Assembly: GCA_019916065.1 (NCBI GenBank)
Contig: CM034233.1
Location: 10,174,516 to 10,238,515 of the forward strand
Origin: Vitellaria paradoxa
Lineage: Eukaryota; Streptophyta; Magnoliopsida; Ericales; Sapotaceae
Length of the DNA: 64,000 nucleotides
Direction of reading: 5' to 3'
The translations under genes were made by a program, and so were the position numbers. Of this stretch, positions 54,102 through 64,000 are shown piece by piece. The notes under the pieces are model-generated. The model was not told the DNA's origin. It saw nothing but the letters and a program-made list of their open reading frames with translations, and made no database searches. The first letter of the stretch is position 1; every line of letters begins with the position of its first letter.

Positions 54102-54699
54102 AATCGGATCCCCCTTTTTTTGAACTTATAAGATAGTTTAGTCATTTCACATTAGTATTTTCAACCAACGTCTCAAACTTGATACGCTTATAAACCACAT
54201 CTAGTGAAATCTCCCAAATCCATCTGTTGTTACACTTTTGTATGCAGTACAAGGGTATTAGTGCATATTTTTTAAGTTTAGGAGTAAAAATGAAAATAGA
54301 GCTAAGTACATGGGTGTGTTAAGGTAACTAATCCTAATAATAATAATTATTATTGCACACCTAAAATTTCTTTAATTTAAAAAATAGAGGCCTTTTATAA
54401 TTTTGAAACCCTCTGGCATCTATTTGTCATTTCGGGATTTTTTTCCATTTTAATTTTTTCTGTTTTTAAACCCTCTGGCATCTGTCTGTTATATCGGGGC
54501 TCGGTTCGGGATTTTCTCCATTTTAATTTTTTCCGTTTTATATAATTTTTTAATAAATTTTAATTCATTTTGTTCGATAATTTTTGGGCATAATATTTAT
54601 AATTCATCAAAAATCATATAAAACGAAACACAAAAAAAAAAAAAAAAAAAAACTGGAGTTTTTCTTCCACGTGGCATTCCGCCTGCAGAACGAATACTC

Positions 54700-54986
54700 G
54701 CACTCAAACTGTCACTTCCAGAACGATTGCCCGCGAATCTGAGAGATCTTGAAATAAATGTGTTTATATATGTGTGGGTGTGTGGATATTATTTTTTCAA
54801 TTTTACGCATCCGTTCCGCGTTTTATCTGAGGCTCCTTTCAATCACTGTCAATTCTTTCTTCTAGGGCTTTCCTTTTAATCAACTGCAATCTCTCTGTTG
54901 AAGTCGAAGCAATGCCCACAGAGTCGTGCGTAAATATCCGATCTTCGCATTTGATTTATATCCGTTGATCCAACGTTCACTCAGGT
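54700..54986 (+). promoter_or_regulatory. Probable 5' leader exon of the OSCA/CSC1-like gene
   Basis: A CT-rich, less AT-rich stretch ending in CACTCAG|GTATTC (donor about 54987), with no long open frame, 1.4 kb upstream of the coding start. It contains a short upstream ORF, 54912-54968, of 18 codons (MPTESCVNIRSSHLIYIR). I infer a leader exon because the first coding exon has an in-frame Met close to a likely acceptor and OSCA genes often have a leader intron. The exact transcription start is unknown. Confidence 0.4.
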
Positions 54987-56409
54987 ATTCTTCTATCAAG
55001 ATATTATTGATAATCTTTGATAACTTTTGTTTGCTAATTAATTAATTAATTTTGGTTTTTGAGGATTTCTGGTTCTTTTCTTTCTTCCATTCTTCTTGAA
55101 GTCTCTGGCATTCTATGCGGAAGTTGCTTAAATTTATTGTTTGAACACGACGAATTTTTTTATTAAACTTCAATTTTTGTTGAAGTTAAAGAAATAGATT
55201 TTAGATGTAAAAATCTGGATTCGTCTTGTTCGGGAGAATCTAATTTTTTTTTTTTTTAAAGGATGGGATGTTTGTCTGAATTAGTAGTAAAGAGTTATAA
55301 CCTTGTTCAATTGCTCAGCCATTATTGACACTGTATTAGAGTGGGGCTCTAATAATATATGTAAACAATATATGTAAACAAAAAAAATCAAACAATATAT
55401 GTAAACAATATCAACATTGAATATGTCATTGATATTCATTTAGTTCTGCAAAGGTATTAGCACCAATCATGGTAAAAAAACTATGTAGGCATCCAGAATC
55501 AAGTTTCCATAGCTATTGAAGTACCATAATCTGGTTCAAGGCACAAGCTTCCCATGTCTAAAATTGTTTGGTAGATACACCAATAAGTAGTCTGAAGAAT
55601 AACCTGTAGCTGTAAGCTCAATATTTTATTCCAAAATGTAGAGCTTGAAATCCCCAGAAATTGAAAATATTCATGTGGAAAAAAAAAAAAAAATAACAAC
55701 ACAATAGAGAAAAAATTGAAAAGATTTGATGTAAATTACCTTGATTAAGAAGAGAGAGGAAATGTCAAAGACGGCTAATGAAGAGGGCAAAGACGCGGGC
55801 AGGGTTGCAGCAAAGAGGCCTTTGATGATTTCATTGTTGGTAAATCGGTTGTCTTCCTCACTGCTTCTTGGTGCTTAGCACTGGCTTGTTGTCGGTGCTC
55901 AGTATTCGGCAGAGAGAACAAGCATCAGGTGAAAGCTTGGGAGGTGAAAAGTGAAAACAAAAGACTCTGGGTTTGGTGAGATTTGCATACAAGTTATGCG
56001 TTGTTTGGATGCAAAGTTTGAGTTGGAATATTTGCCAAGCATATAAATATTTTTTGCCCATTAACGCTCTCTCTGTCTGTCTGTCTGTCTCTCTCTATAT
56101 ATATATAACAATTTGTTACTAGAAATGGGAAAAAGAAGTAATAGTCAAGTATAATTGTGTGCATTTTCCATGCTACACGTGGCTTACAATTTTGTTAAAA
56201 CACAATTATTATTTGAGTCTCCATAAATGCAGTAAACATGCTAACATTCACAGAATTGTTACTTTTAGAGCTCTTAAACCACCGCCGAAAGCCTTTTCTT
56301 CCTAGAATTCTAGTTTTTTTTTCAACATTCACAGGCGTTGTTATATGATGTGCTTTCATGTTATTTTTGGTTAATGACACACGTAAAGGTTCCAGATACA
56401 TTGGCAGGG

Positions 56410-59400
56410 ATGGACATCTCTGGTCTCTTAACTTCCGCTGGTATCAATATAGGCCTTTGTGTGGTGCTTTTGTCGCTATATTCAGTTTTGAGAAAGCAAC
56501 CCTGCAATGCAAGTGTGTACTTTGGACAGAGGCTTAATCAGTTACGATCAAAACCCCATGGCCAATTCTCCTTCGAAAGATTTGTTCCTTCTCCTGGTTG
56601 GATAGTGAAGGCCTGGGAAGCATCTGATCAGGAAATATTATCATGTGGGGGCTTGGATGCAGTGGTTTTCATCAGGATAGTTGTTTTTAGGTAATTATAT
56701 TTCTTTAGACTTGGAAAAAAAAAAGTGAAAGTTTACATGTGCCTGGTGAAAATTTTGTCGTGTGACTTGCTGTAAATGCACTATCATTTCTTATAATCAA
56801 TCTTCAGCAAATTGTTCTACAGCTTAGTTAAAAATAACAATAAATGTAAACATGGTAGATTCTTTATACCACAGTTGGATAAGTGGTAAAGTTTGACTTG
56901 TTCACGTGTGAAATGTATGTGATGCTCTTCTGGATTGTCAATTAATTAGATTACTACAAACATGTCATTGTTAATTTGTTACCTTTCTGACGAATGATTC
57001 ACATGCTCGATTCGGAGATTTTTACTCCTATTTTTTTTTTTCCTGAGATTTCGTGTGCAACACCTTATATCTATTTCAGATGGAAATGTCATTATTTTTC
57101 TCTGCAAAACATATATTCTTTTCTACAGATAGATTGGTCATCTAGTATTCGTCCATGTTGGGCAGATTAGTTCTTCATGCTATGGTCCTTTTTCTTAGGT
57201 TGAATGTTCATCAATTTTTCACTTAATTGCAGCCTGCTTCATAGTTACCAATATTTGGTGGTCAAGTAAACTTCATATTCCCCCCCCCCCCTTTTGGCGT
57301 TTGTATACTTCATGTACTTTGTAGTTTGGTTTGGTGAAACATTAATTCTCCTTTTGATATGCGGGGATGGAATGGAATACAATAGAAATCTAATAATGCT
57401 ATGTTTGGAACATGGATTTGTAGAGAGAAAAGAAAAAAATGAAAGGAAAATAAAATTAATAATTTGTGCAATTTTTGTATGCTTAACCAAGTAAAAAGTT
57501 AAACTTTATTGATAAATATCTATTTATTTTAGTCTTATTTTTTTAACTCAATAAGAAATGAAATAAATTTGTCTTTTTCACTTCATTTTGCATTTTATCA
57601 TTTTTCTTCACTTTTCCTTTCCCTCTATAAATCCATATTCCAAACATAGCCTAAAGGTTTGATATTTCCACTTGATTGCCATACTTGTTTAAAGTTGTGA
57701 ATAGTCTTATTTTTGTGTCTCCCCCTCCCTCCTTTTATTTTTCATTGGGTATAAAACATGCATTCTCTTTTTCCAGTATACTTACTATAGCTACTGCATT
57801 TTTTTTTCTTTATTGCAGTATGCGTATCTTCTCCATTGCTGCCATAATTTGCATTTTTCTTGTCCTTCCATTGAATTATTTTGGTAAAGAGATGAGGCAC
57901 AAAACAATCCCTCTCGAATCGTTGGACGTGTTCACAATTGTGAATGTTGAAGAAGGATCAAAATGGTATGAGTTACATCAATATAGCATTGTTCAATCAC
58001 TGAATTCCCTGAAGTTTCCTGAAGCTCACGTGTAGGCTTGCAAACTGTTAAATTAGCTCGATATACATTGTTGGACTCATTTCTTAATAACTCACACTCC
58101 ATTTGGATATCTAGAGATTTCAAATCAATGGATTTGGGATTAAATAATATTAAAATGTAAATCATAGAGTTAATCTATCTAATAATACATATAATTTTTT
58201 TAATAATTACTACCAAAGAAGTGCTACCACTATTCCTAAAACGGTAGAGCTATTATTATGAAGAATTTCAAATAATTTTTTTTTTTTGGTGATGATTTCA
58301 AACCTATCATAATTAACCATTTTAAACTACTCAAATTGGTGATGAAATCTTTGTCTAAATTAAAAAAATTTTTTGAGAGCATTTATCCTAGCACCAAATC
58401 TCTTGATTTTAAATCCATAAATACAAATGTAACCTTAAGGTTTTGGGACAATTGGTGACTTAACATGGCAACCAAGCTCTGATTTCAGGGGGTCTCAAGT
58501 TCAAGCCTTTGTTCCTCTATTTATTTTGTACACTCTTCTATTTTGATTGGTGCACCGCTTCATTTAATTTCTGTGTCCCTGCTCCACGTGCAAGACGGGA
58601 TTGCACGGGGGGGAGTCTTGAGTTACTTTGATATATACTATTGGGCCATTTCTCAATAACTTAAGTTTTTGAAACAATTGGTGACTTAACATAGACATTA
58701 TGTATTATTTATGGGAAATAAAATGCAATGGTTCATGTGGCCTTCTTGAGCAAATTGAACAAAAAGGAAAACTAGGCCCAGCTGGCTTTTATAACTGCAA
58801 GTAGGAATTCCCAGGAGTTCACTTATGCTACATTAGGGCATATGCACACACACTACGTGTGTGAATTTATTCCTCAATTTTTTTTTCTTAATCCTTTTCT
58901 CTCTTTTCTCTCCCTAATCACTTTTCTGTTTTTGTAAATTTTTATCTATTTTTTTTCTTATGAATGGGCATTGGAAAAAGAAGTTAAGAGCAGTTAAGAA
59001 AAGAAGTTAAAGGATATTTATGGGATTCAAAATTGTAATGCTGCTTCAAAGTGAGGGTGACACCAAAACTGATTCTCCCTTTACATATTAGTATAAATTT
59101 GGAGCATGAATTCATGGAAGGAAAGGAAACGTGAAGGAAAATGGTAGGAAAGTGTGAGAAACTAAAAAGGTCAAATTTATTTCATTTTTTTGGTTGAGTT
59201 AGAAAAATGTAAATAAAATGAATAGGTATTTGTTTATCAAAAAAATTTTACTTAAGTGTAAAAAGTAGTAATTTTATTTTTCCTTCACTTTTCTTTTCCC
59301 TCCGCAAGGAGATGGTAATCATTTCATCTTTTGGGATTTTGTAGATAGGGAAAACCTCTCCAAAGACCATCCCTTTTTCTATTTTGAAGAATAGAGGAGT

Positions 59401-60021
59401 AATTGATACTTGAATAACTGTGAGTGCAAGGAATTTACAGACTTTTAATTGGCATAACATCCTTCAAAATTTTGCCAATCAGCTTATTTTTCTTCCTTTT
59501 GTTCATTTGGTTCATGTTTTCCTCATTTTCTCTATGCTTTTATTTTCCAGGATTTGGGTCCATTGTCTCGCATTATACATCATATCCTGTTCTGCATGTC
59601 TTCTTCTTTACTTTGTAAGGATACAGCCCATGTCCATTATCTGATCTGGTTTTATGTTGATTTGCATTAAAGGTTCTTTTGGCATCATAATTGTGAAGTA
59701 TTTTAGTTTGATTGTGGACCATTGGCCTTTTCTTATAGGAGTACAGAAACATTACAAACATGAGGTTGGCACATATTGTTGGACCTTCTCTAAACCTAAG
59801 TCACTTCACAATTATTGTTCGTTCTGTCCCATGGTCTTTAGAAGAATCATACAGTGATACAGTGAGAAATTTCTTCACAAAGTATCATGGTTCAAGTTAT
59901 TTATCACACCAAATGATGTATCGATCTGGTACAATTCAGAAACTAATGGTGAGAATCTGCTTGGGAGAATTTGCTGATGCTTATTTGACTTTGTTATTTT
60001 TGAAATTCTTGTCATGATATA

Positions 60022-60061
<40 letters not shown>

Positions 60062-63000
60062 TTTTGGCTTGGCTGGTAAAATTGTGTGTTCTATTTTCTT
60101 AAATCTTTTCATTTGATGTGGGTTTTAAAAAAATATAGTGGTCATATGAGTAACTATTTTATTATATTAAAATAATATGTTTATTAGGGAACAATTGTTT
60201 TTTCTTTTACAGAATATTTGTTGATGTATCCAATTTTTTTTTTCCAGAAAAAGTTATCATGCATTGATATATTAGAGGTCCCTTTTCTCATTCAACTCTC
60301 TCAATCTCTATTCTTTTTGTCATTTACCTATTTTCCTCTTTTTTTCTGAACCTCTCTCTCCTTCTTTAATGGAATCTGGAATCTCATAGTTGAGAAAAAA
60401 AAGAGGCGTTTAATTTTCCCTTCCTCTCTCTCTCATATTGTAGTTATAATCAAAAGATTATAAATGGACACAACTGTCTAACTGTAAGGAAACCAGAATA
60501 TGTGAATAACCTAAACATAATATTTCAACTATTCTAACACTCCTCCTCAAGTTAGAGCATTAAAGATCAAACATAATATTTCAACTGTTTGATAATAAAC
60601 TGTTGAAAAATAGAACTAGCCAAGGGCTTGGTGAGTAAGTCATCGAACTGAGAGTTTGAGTATACAAATGGAGTAGTGAGATCATGCTTGAGCAGGGGAT
60701 CCTAGATAAAATACTAGTCAACCTTGATATGCTTGGGACGTTTTTAAATGACTGGATTATTGGTAATGAAGATATCATCTTGATTGTTATAGTATATAGA
60801 TATTGGACCTGGGACTTAAAGGCCAAAGCCATAAAGAAAAGAATGAACTCAAAGCATCTTAGAAGCATTATGGGCCATAGTACAGTACTTAGCCTCATTA
60901 CTAGAATTAGCAACAACAGTCTGTTTCTTACTTTGCTAATTCACAAGATTGCCTCCAACGAAAGTACAATATCTAGAATAAATTGTCGATTTGAGCAATT
61001 GCCAACCCAGTTGGCATCACTATACCCTGTTGTATTTGAAGTGGCGGATGACCTACATAACAAGCCATTACTAGGATACTTCTTCAGGTAGTGTAAAATA
61101 TAACAAACAGCCTTAAAATGGGGTCACCCCTATAGCATAGGTAATATTTGGTTATGTCACAACAAGATGAATAAGCTTACTTATGAGACAACGATTCTGA
61201 CTAGCATCAAGACAAAGGATCATCACTTTTAGAGTCAAGGTGAACTAAAAAATCCATAGGAGTATCTGCTAGACGAGAGCCAAGAAGGTCAATCCTAGGG
61301 AGTAAATCAAGGGTATAATTTTGCTAGGAAAGAAGATGCCTTGAGAAGAGTGAGCAACCTCAGTATATTGCAAAGCTCCAAGATTCTTAGTGTGAAAATT
61401 CTTAAATAATCTTTCAAAGCTGCAGCACTAGTAGAATTATCGTAATAATATCGTCAACATATACAATTAGGATGATAATGCCAACGGAAGAACGAAGTGC
61501 AAATGCTAAATGGTTAGAAGTAGAGTACCGGAATACATTGTCAATAAGAACTGTACTACGCATGAAGATTTCTTAAAACAATACAGAGCTCAACACAAAT
61601 GACAAAGATGCTCATTGCCATTGCCAAAAACAATATATCCAAGTGGCTGATCCATATATGCCTCATCCTGTAGTTTTTCATGTAAGAATACATTCTTAAT
61701 ATCAAGCCGAAACAAGGACAAGAAAGGCTCACAATAATTGCAACAAGAATATCTACTGAGTTAAGGCGAGCCAAAGGTGAGAAGGTCTCCAAATCATTTA
61801 TGCTATATGTTTTGGTATAGCCTTTAGCAACCAAGTGACCCTTGAGATGCTCAACTGAAACATCATGGAGGTGTTTCACTATGTACACCCAATGACAACC
61901 GCATGTCTTCTTCCCTGGAAGCACTTTCAGTACACCACTTGGCACTGTGAAAAGGGACAAAAAAAATAAGTGGTTGACTATACGGGGTACTCTTAATCAA
62001 AGTTACTCAAGTCCCTCTTAGACAAATATCTTTGCTTCCATGCTACTAGTCTTTTACAAAACCTTTCAATTACCCTTAGCAATGCCTTTTTGGACCGGAA
62101 AGATGCTCCTAGAGGTTGCCCCAAATAGGAGTGGCAATGTGCTTATCTTACAATTCAATACTGCAGCAAGCTCAGGAACAATGATCACGGTGGGGGATGT
62201 GCCCCTTTATATTCAGTAAATTTTGCGTTTGTAATTTCTGTGGTTTCTATTGAATGGTTATCTATTTTCTGTTTTTGTTCATGTTTTCTAAATTGACTGC
62301 TCGCAGAGTGATGCAGCAAAGATGTACAGTATGATCAAGCACACTTCAACTGAGCAGCATGTTGGATCACATTTGAGATGTGGTCTTTGTGGAGGAACGA
62401 CACAGTCTCTTGGGATTCTATCCAGTGAACCAGAAAGGGAAGAGGGAAGAAGTCACTTCGTTGGTTCAGATTTAAAAGAGAAGGTCATAAAACCTCAAAT
62501 GGCTCCTGAATTAATTCTTTAGGATTAATTAATTGGAGTATGGATATGTGACATAGTGGCTTCATATTGCTTGTCTGTCACAAATAGCTTTGTTCCTGGA
62601 TTGTAAAGTTTTGGGTTCATATTACTTGGCCTCACGGAAATTTGCTTTTGTATGCCCAGATAATGCTGCTTTCATCTTCAGCTTTGCATGAGAATTTCCT
62701 CTAGCTGCCTGTTGTACTCTTCCTGTGTAGTTGTAGATGAGAAACCTACATTGTTACTGTCCTTTATGGTCTGAAAAGTCATGGAAAAACTTTTTTTCTC
62801 TCTTTCCCTGGATCTTTTGGCAAGCCATCGTTATTGTCATTGAACTAAGTAATTTTATGGCCACTGCATTTGGATTAATAAATAGCAGTTACTTGTATCT
62901 GGTTATAGTGCCTCACTACCTGTATTAAAATTCTGTATTGATTGCTCAATTATATGGTCATATCTGCTTCAGTACTATCAGCTAGCTATCATCATGAATA

Positions 63001-64000
63001 CCCAGCTATATTCCTAGTTCTAACTGCTTTGAGCACCTTTATCAACTTTGGATATAGCACTGATGGTTACAGCTTACAGTTTCTCTCTGCTCAATCATAC
63101 CTCTCGTCATGCTTTTAAGCATCGGATTTTTTTCCTTCTATTTATATGGTTATACCTTTCACATGTGTTCTTGATATTCCTTCATATATCTTTTAAGTAT
63201 TGTTTACAATGTACACTTTTTACTTTTTTTTTTTTCTTTCCCCAATTTGTTTAGATGAAAGCTTAGTGGTGTAGAGGTGGGTTTCTTAAGGTATTCCTGG
63301 AATGATTATTTACGTGATCAAGTGGTAGATCCAACTTTTTGAAATCAATTATTATTTTTCCATATCCTTTCGAATTGTTTGTTCTTTTGGCCCCCTTAAT
63401 TCTGCAAATATAAAGATGGTTGTCAGGCTATTTATTTTTTGAGTAAATTACATTGACAACCTCTAGGGTTTCTTCAAAAGTTTGACTAGATCCTTTATGT
63501 TTGAGAAATTACTCTAACCTCCTCAGCTTTTAAGTATCCCTAACAAATTATCCTATGTGACAAACAAATGTTAAAAATTATACAGAGTAGTGTCATTAAT
63601 GTCAGATAAATTCTATATGAATTAACCAAAATATCTTCCTATAACATGTTTTAACTTATAGACAATTTGATCCCTTACATTATAAGTATGAAAATTTTGA
63701 TTAATTTGTATAAAAACATTTGATACCAGTAAGATTATGTGCACTTTTTAGCTATTATAAATGACATCATGGGAAATTTGAAGGAAACTTAAAAACAGGG
63801 GAGGTCAGAGTAATTTCCCAAAAGTGAAGGATTTTGTCTAACTTTTCAAGGAACCTCAGGGAAGGTCAGTGTAATTTACCCTCACTTTTTTAATGCCAGC
63901 AACTGGTTGTGACACTTTCTACCTTTGTTTTTTGTCCTTTCATTCTTTTGGCCAATTCTTTCTAGTTCTGTGTTTGTTGTACCTTATTGTTGATGAAACT
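56410..64000 (+). CDS. OSCA: OSCA/CSC1-like mechanosensitive cation channel, N-terminal part (runs off window)
   Basis: Coding exons: 56410-56690, 57819-57965, 59551-59614, 59739-59948, 62307-62483; phase is kept throughout (281+147+64+210+177 nt, 293 codons). OSCA/CSC1 proteins are osmosensing, stretch-gated Ca2+-permeable channels of the TMEM16-like fold. Visible marks are the N-terminal helix MDISGLLTSAGINIGLCVVLL with LRKQPCN after it, WIVKAWEASDQEILSCGGLDAVVFIR, a second helix IAAIICIFLVLPLNYFG, a third IWVHCLALYIISCSACLLLYFEYR, and the soluble stretch SLEESYSDTVRNFFTKYH...SSYLSHQ and SDAAKMYSMIK. The set looks like the OSCA clade-2 type. The last exon is ended at AAG|GTCATA (62483) by family pattern; if unspliced it reads 13 codons to a TAG at 62523. 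The remaining two thirds of the protein must lie past 64000. Confidence 0.85.
57397..57651. mobile_element. TIR MITE in OSCA intron
   Basis: A 255-bp element flanked by TAA (57394-57396 and 57652-57654). Its ends are long inverted repeats: TGCTATGTTTGGAACATGG and, in complement from the right, GGCTATGTTTGGAATATGG, followed on both sides by ATTT[GA]TAGAG.GAAA. A related decayed copy lies at about 59095-59310, and similar phrases occur near 11200-11480. Confidence 0.75.
58041..58690 (+). repeat. SINE-like repeat interrupted by a family A MITE
   Basis: The phrase TTTTGGGACAATTGGTGACTTAACATGG starts near 58440 (shown in part) and the repeat runs through GGTCTCAAGTTCAAGCC (box B-like), TGCTCCACGTGCAAGACGGG and ends ACTATTGGGCCATTTCTCAATAAC. 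The start phrase then recurs near 58668. A tail of the same type, GATATACATTGTTGGACTCA...TAATAAC, lies at 58047-58085, and a family A element occupies 58091-58436. A pol III box B-like motif supports a SINE, but this is a hypothesis. Confidence 0.5.
58091..58436 (-). mobile_element. MITE-like family A, copy 3
   Basis: The inverse of the repeats at 2108-2420 and 8455-8770. The ends are CCATTTGGATATCTAGAG and, in complement from the right, CATTTGTATTTATGGATTT, a weak inverted repeat. The interior holds GAAGTGCTACCACTATT and ATTTCAAACCTATCATAATT. It splits the surrounding repeat. Confidence 0.6.
60026..60062. repeat. (ATT)n microsatellite in OSCA intron
   Basis: Uninterrupted trinucleotide run shortly after the fifth visible exon of the channel gene. 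Confidence 0.9.
60240..61960 (-). mobile_element. Decayed Ty1/copia retrotransposon remnant in OSCA intron
   Basis: Minus-strand frames give the C-terminal half of a copia polyprotein in order: GVLKVLPGKKTCGCHWVYIV, AKGYTKTYSINDLETFSPLARLNSV, IIILIVYVDDII (the YVDD catalytic box near 61450), LADTPMDF, then RNase H pieces GYSDANWVG, KKQTVVANSSNEAKYC and the end near 60600. Stops and frame changes are many. A polypurine tract (GAGGAGGAG) abuts TGTTAGAATAG at 60539, which marks the start of the 3' LTR, continuing to about 60240 with a GAGAGAGAG leader. The gag, protease and integrase are absent. It is antisense to the channel gene. Confidence 0.8.
62524..63440 (+). other. Presumed OSCA intron, no further exon seen
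   Basis: No stretch matches the expected next OSCA exon. The sequence is AT-rich with (T)n near 63220-63235, so the next exon probably lies past 64000. Confidence 0.5.
63441..63883. mobile_element. TIR MITE at the window end
   Basis: A 443-bp element whose ends are inverted for about 90 bp: GAGTAAATTACATTGAC...CAAAAGTTTGACTAGATCC on the left and, in complement from the right, GAGGGTAAATTACACTGAC...GAAAAGTTAGACAAAATCC. Both arms continue with GAAATTACTCT[AG]ACCTCC. Flanks are T-rich (TTATTTTTT and ACTTTTTTA), so the target duplication is uncertain. The long TIRs suggest a Mutator-type MITE. Confidence 0.65.

Larger units (their letters stand above)
49470..54335 (+). mobile_element. Decayed 4.9-kb Mutator-like element
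   Basis: The two ends are inverted repeats for about 110 bp: AGGGTTAATTACCTTAACAC on the left and, in complement from the right, AGGATTAGTTACCTTAACAC. The inner parts also match (CAACTTAAAAAATGTACACT against AAACTTAAAAAATATGCACT; TAATACCCCTGTACTG against TAATACCCTTGTACTG). The interior has a broken protein region at 50120-50540 resembling the N terminus of plant MuDR-type proteins. Flanks are AT-rich (ATGATAATT and AATAATAAT), so a target duplication cannot be confirmed. Two MITEs sit inside it. Confidence 0.65.

Noticed and set aside
55490..56110. Minus-strand promoter-like TATA and leader with a possible exon in the OSCA leader intron
   Set aside because: All frames are short or stop early, and no protein family is recognisable. 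It may be repeat-derived.

Overview
This is a plant nuclear segment, almost certainly from a eudicot. The DNA is AT-rich, the genes are split by GT-AG introns (many of them long and filled with transposons), and the proteins belong to plant families: an AVT6-type vacuolar amino-acid transporter, squalene epoxidase, and an OSCA/CSC1 channel. I cannot name the species from sequence alone. There are no bacterial operons, CRISPR arrays, rRNA genes or confident tRNA genes.

Layout. 1-9700: gene-poor AT-rich DNA with MITEs and two decayed LINE fragments (an RNase H domain near 4890-5580 and a zf-RVT domain near 6020-6520). 10183-16225 (-): five-exon AVT6-like transporter, 445 aa. 17963-20156 (-): four-exon helix-hairpin-helix-like protein of unknown function, 216 aa, with a probable GC-AG intron. 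20160-23830: MITE-rich intergenic DNA. 24116-27420 (+): eight-exon squalene epoxidase, 521 aa. 29309-41439 (-): seven-exon membrane-anchored J-domain protein, 241 aa, whose 726-nt coding sequence spans 12 kb because its introns hold a solo LTR, two TIR elements and a 2.8-kb RTE-type LINE. 41850-54700: a repeat-only block with a 1.86-kb TIR element carrying a palindromic satellite, a 102-bp RTE tail, a SINE and a 4.9-kb decayed Mutator-like element. 54700 to the window end (+): an OSCA/CSC1-like channel gene whose 3' exons lie beyond the window. Its introns hold a MITE, a SINE-like repeat and a Ty1/copia remnant.

All five gene models were built by hand from splice sites, reading phase and protein-family pattern. 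In the four complete models the exon lengths sum to an exact multiple of three. The genes do not form a pathway cluster. They act separately in vacuolar transport, sterol/triterpene synthesis, co-chaperone function and mechanosensitive/osmosensitive ion flux. The most unusual structure is the 42139-43995 element: an exact 9-bp target duplication, gap-free terminal inverted repeats, and an interior made of tandem repeats built around a self-complementary ACAGTACCGGTACTGT core.
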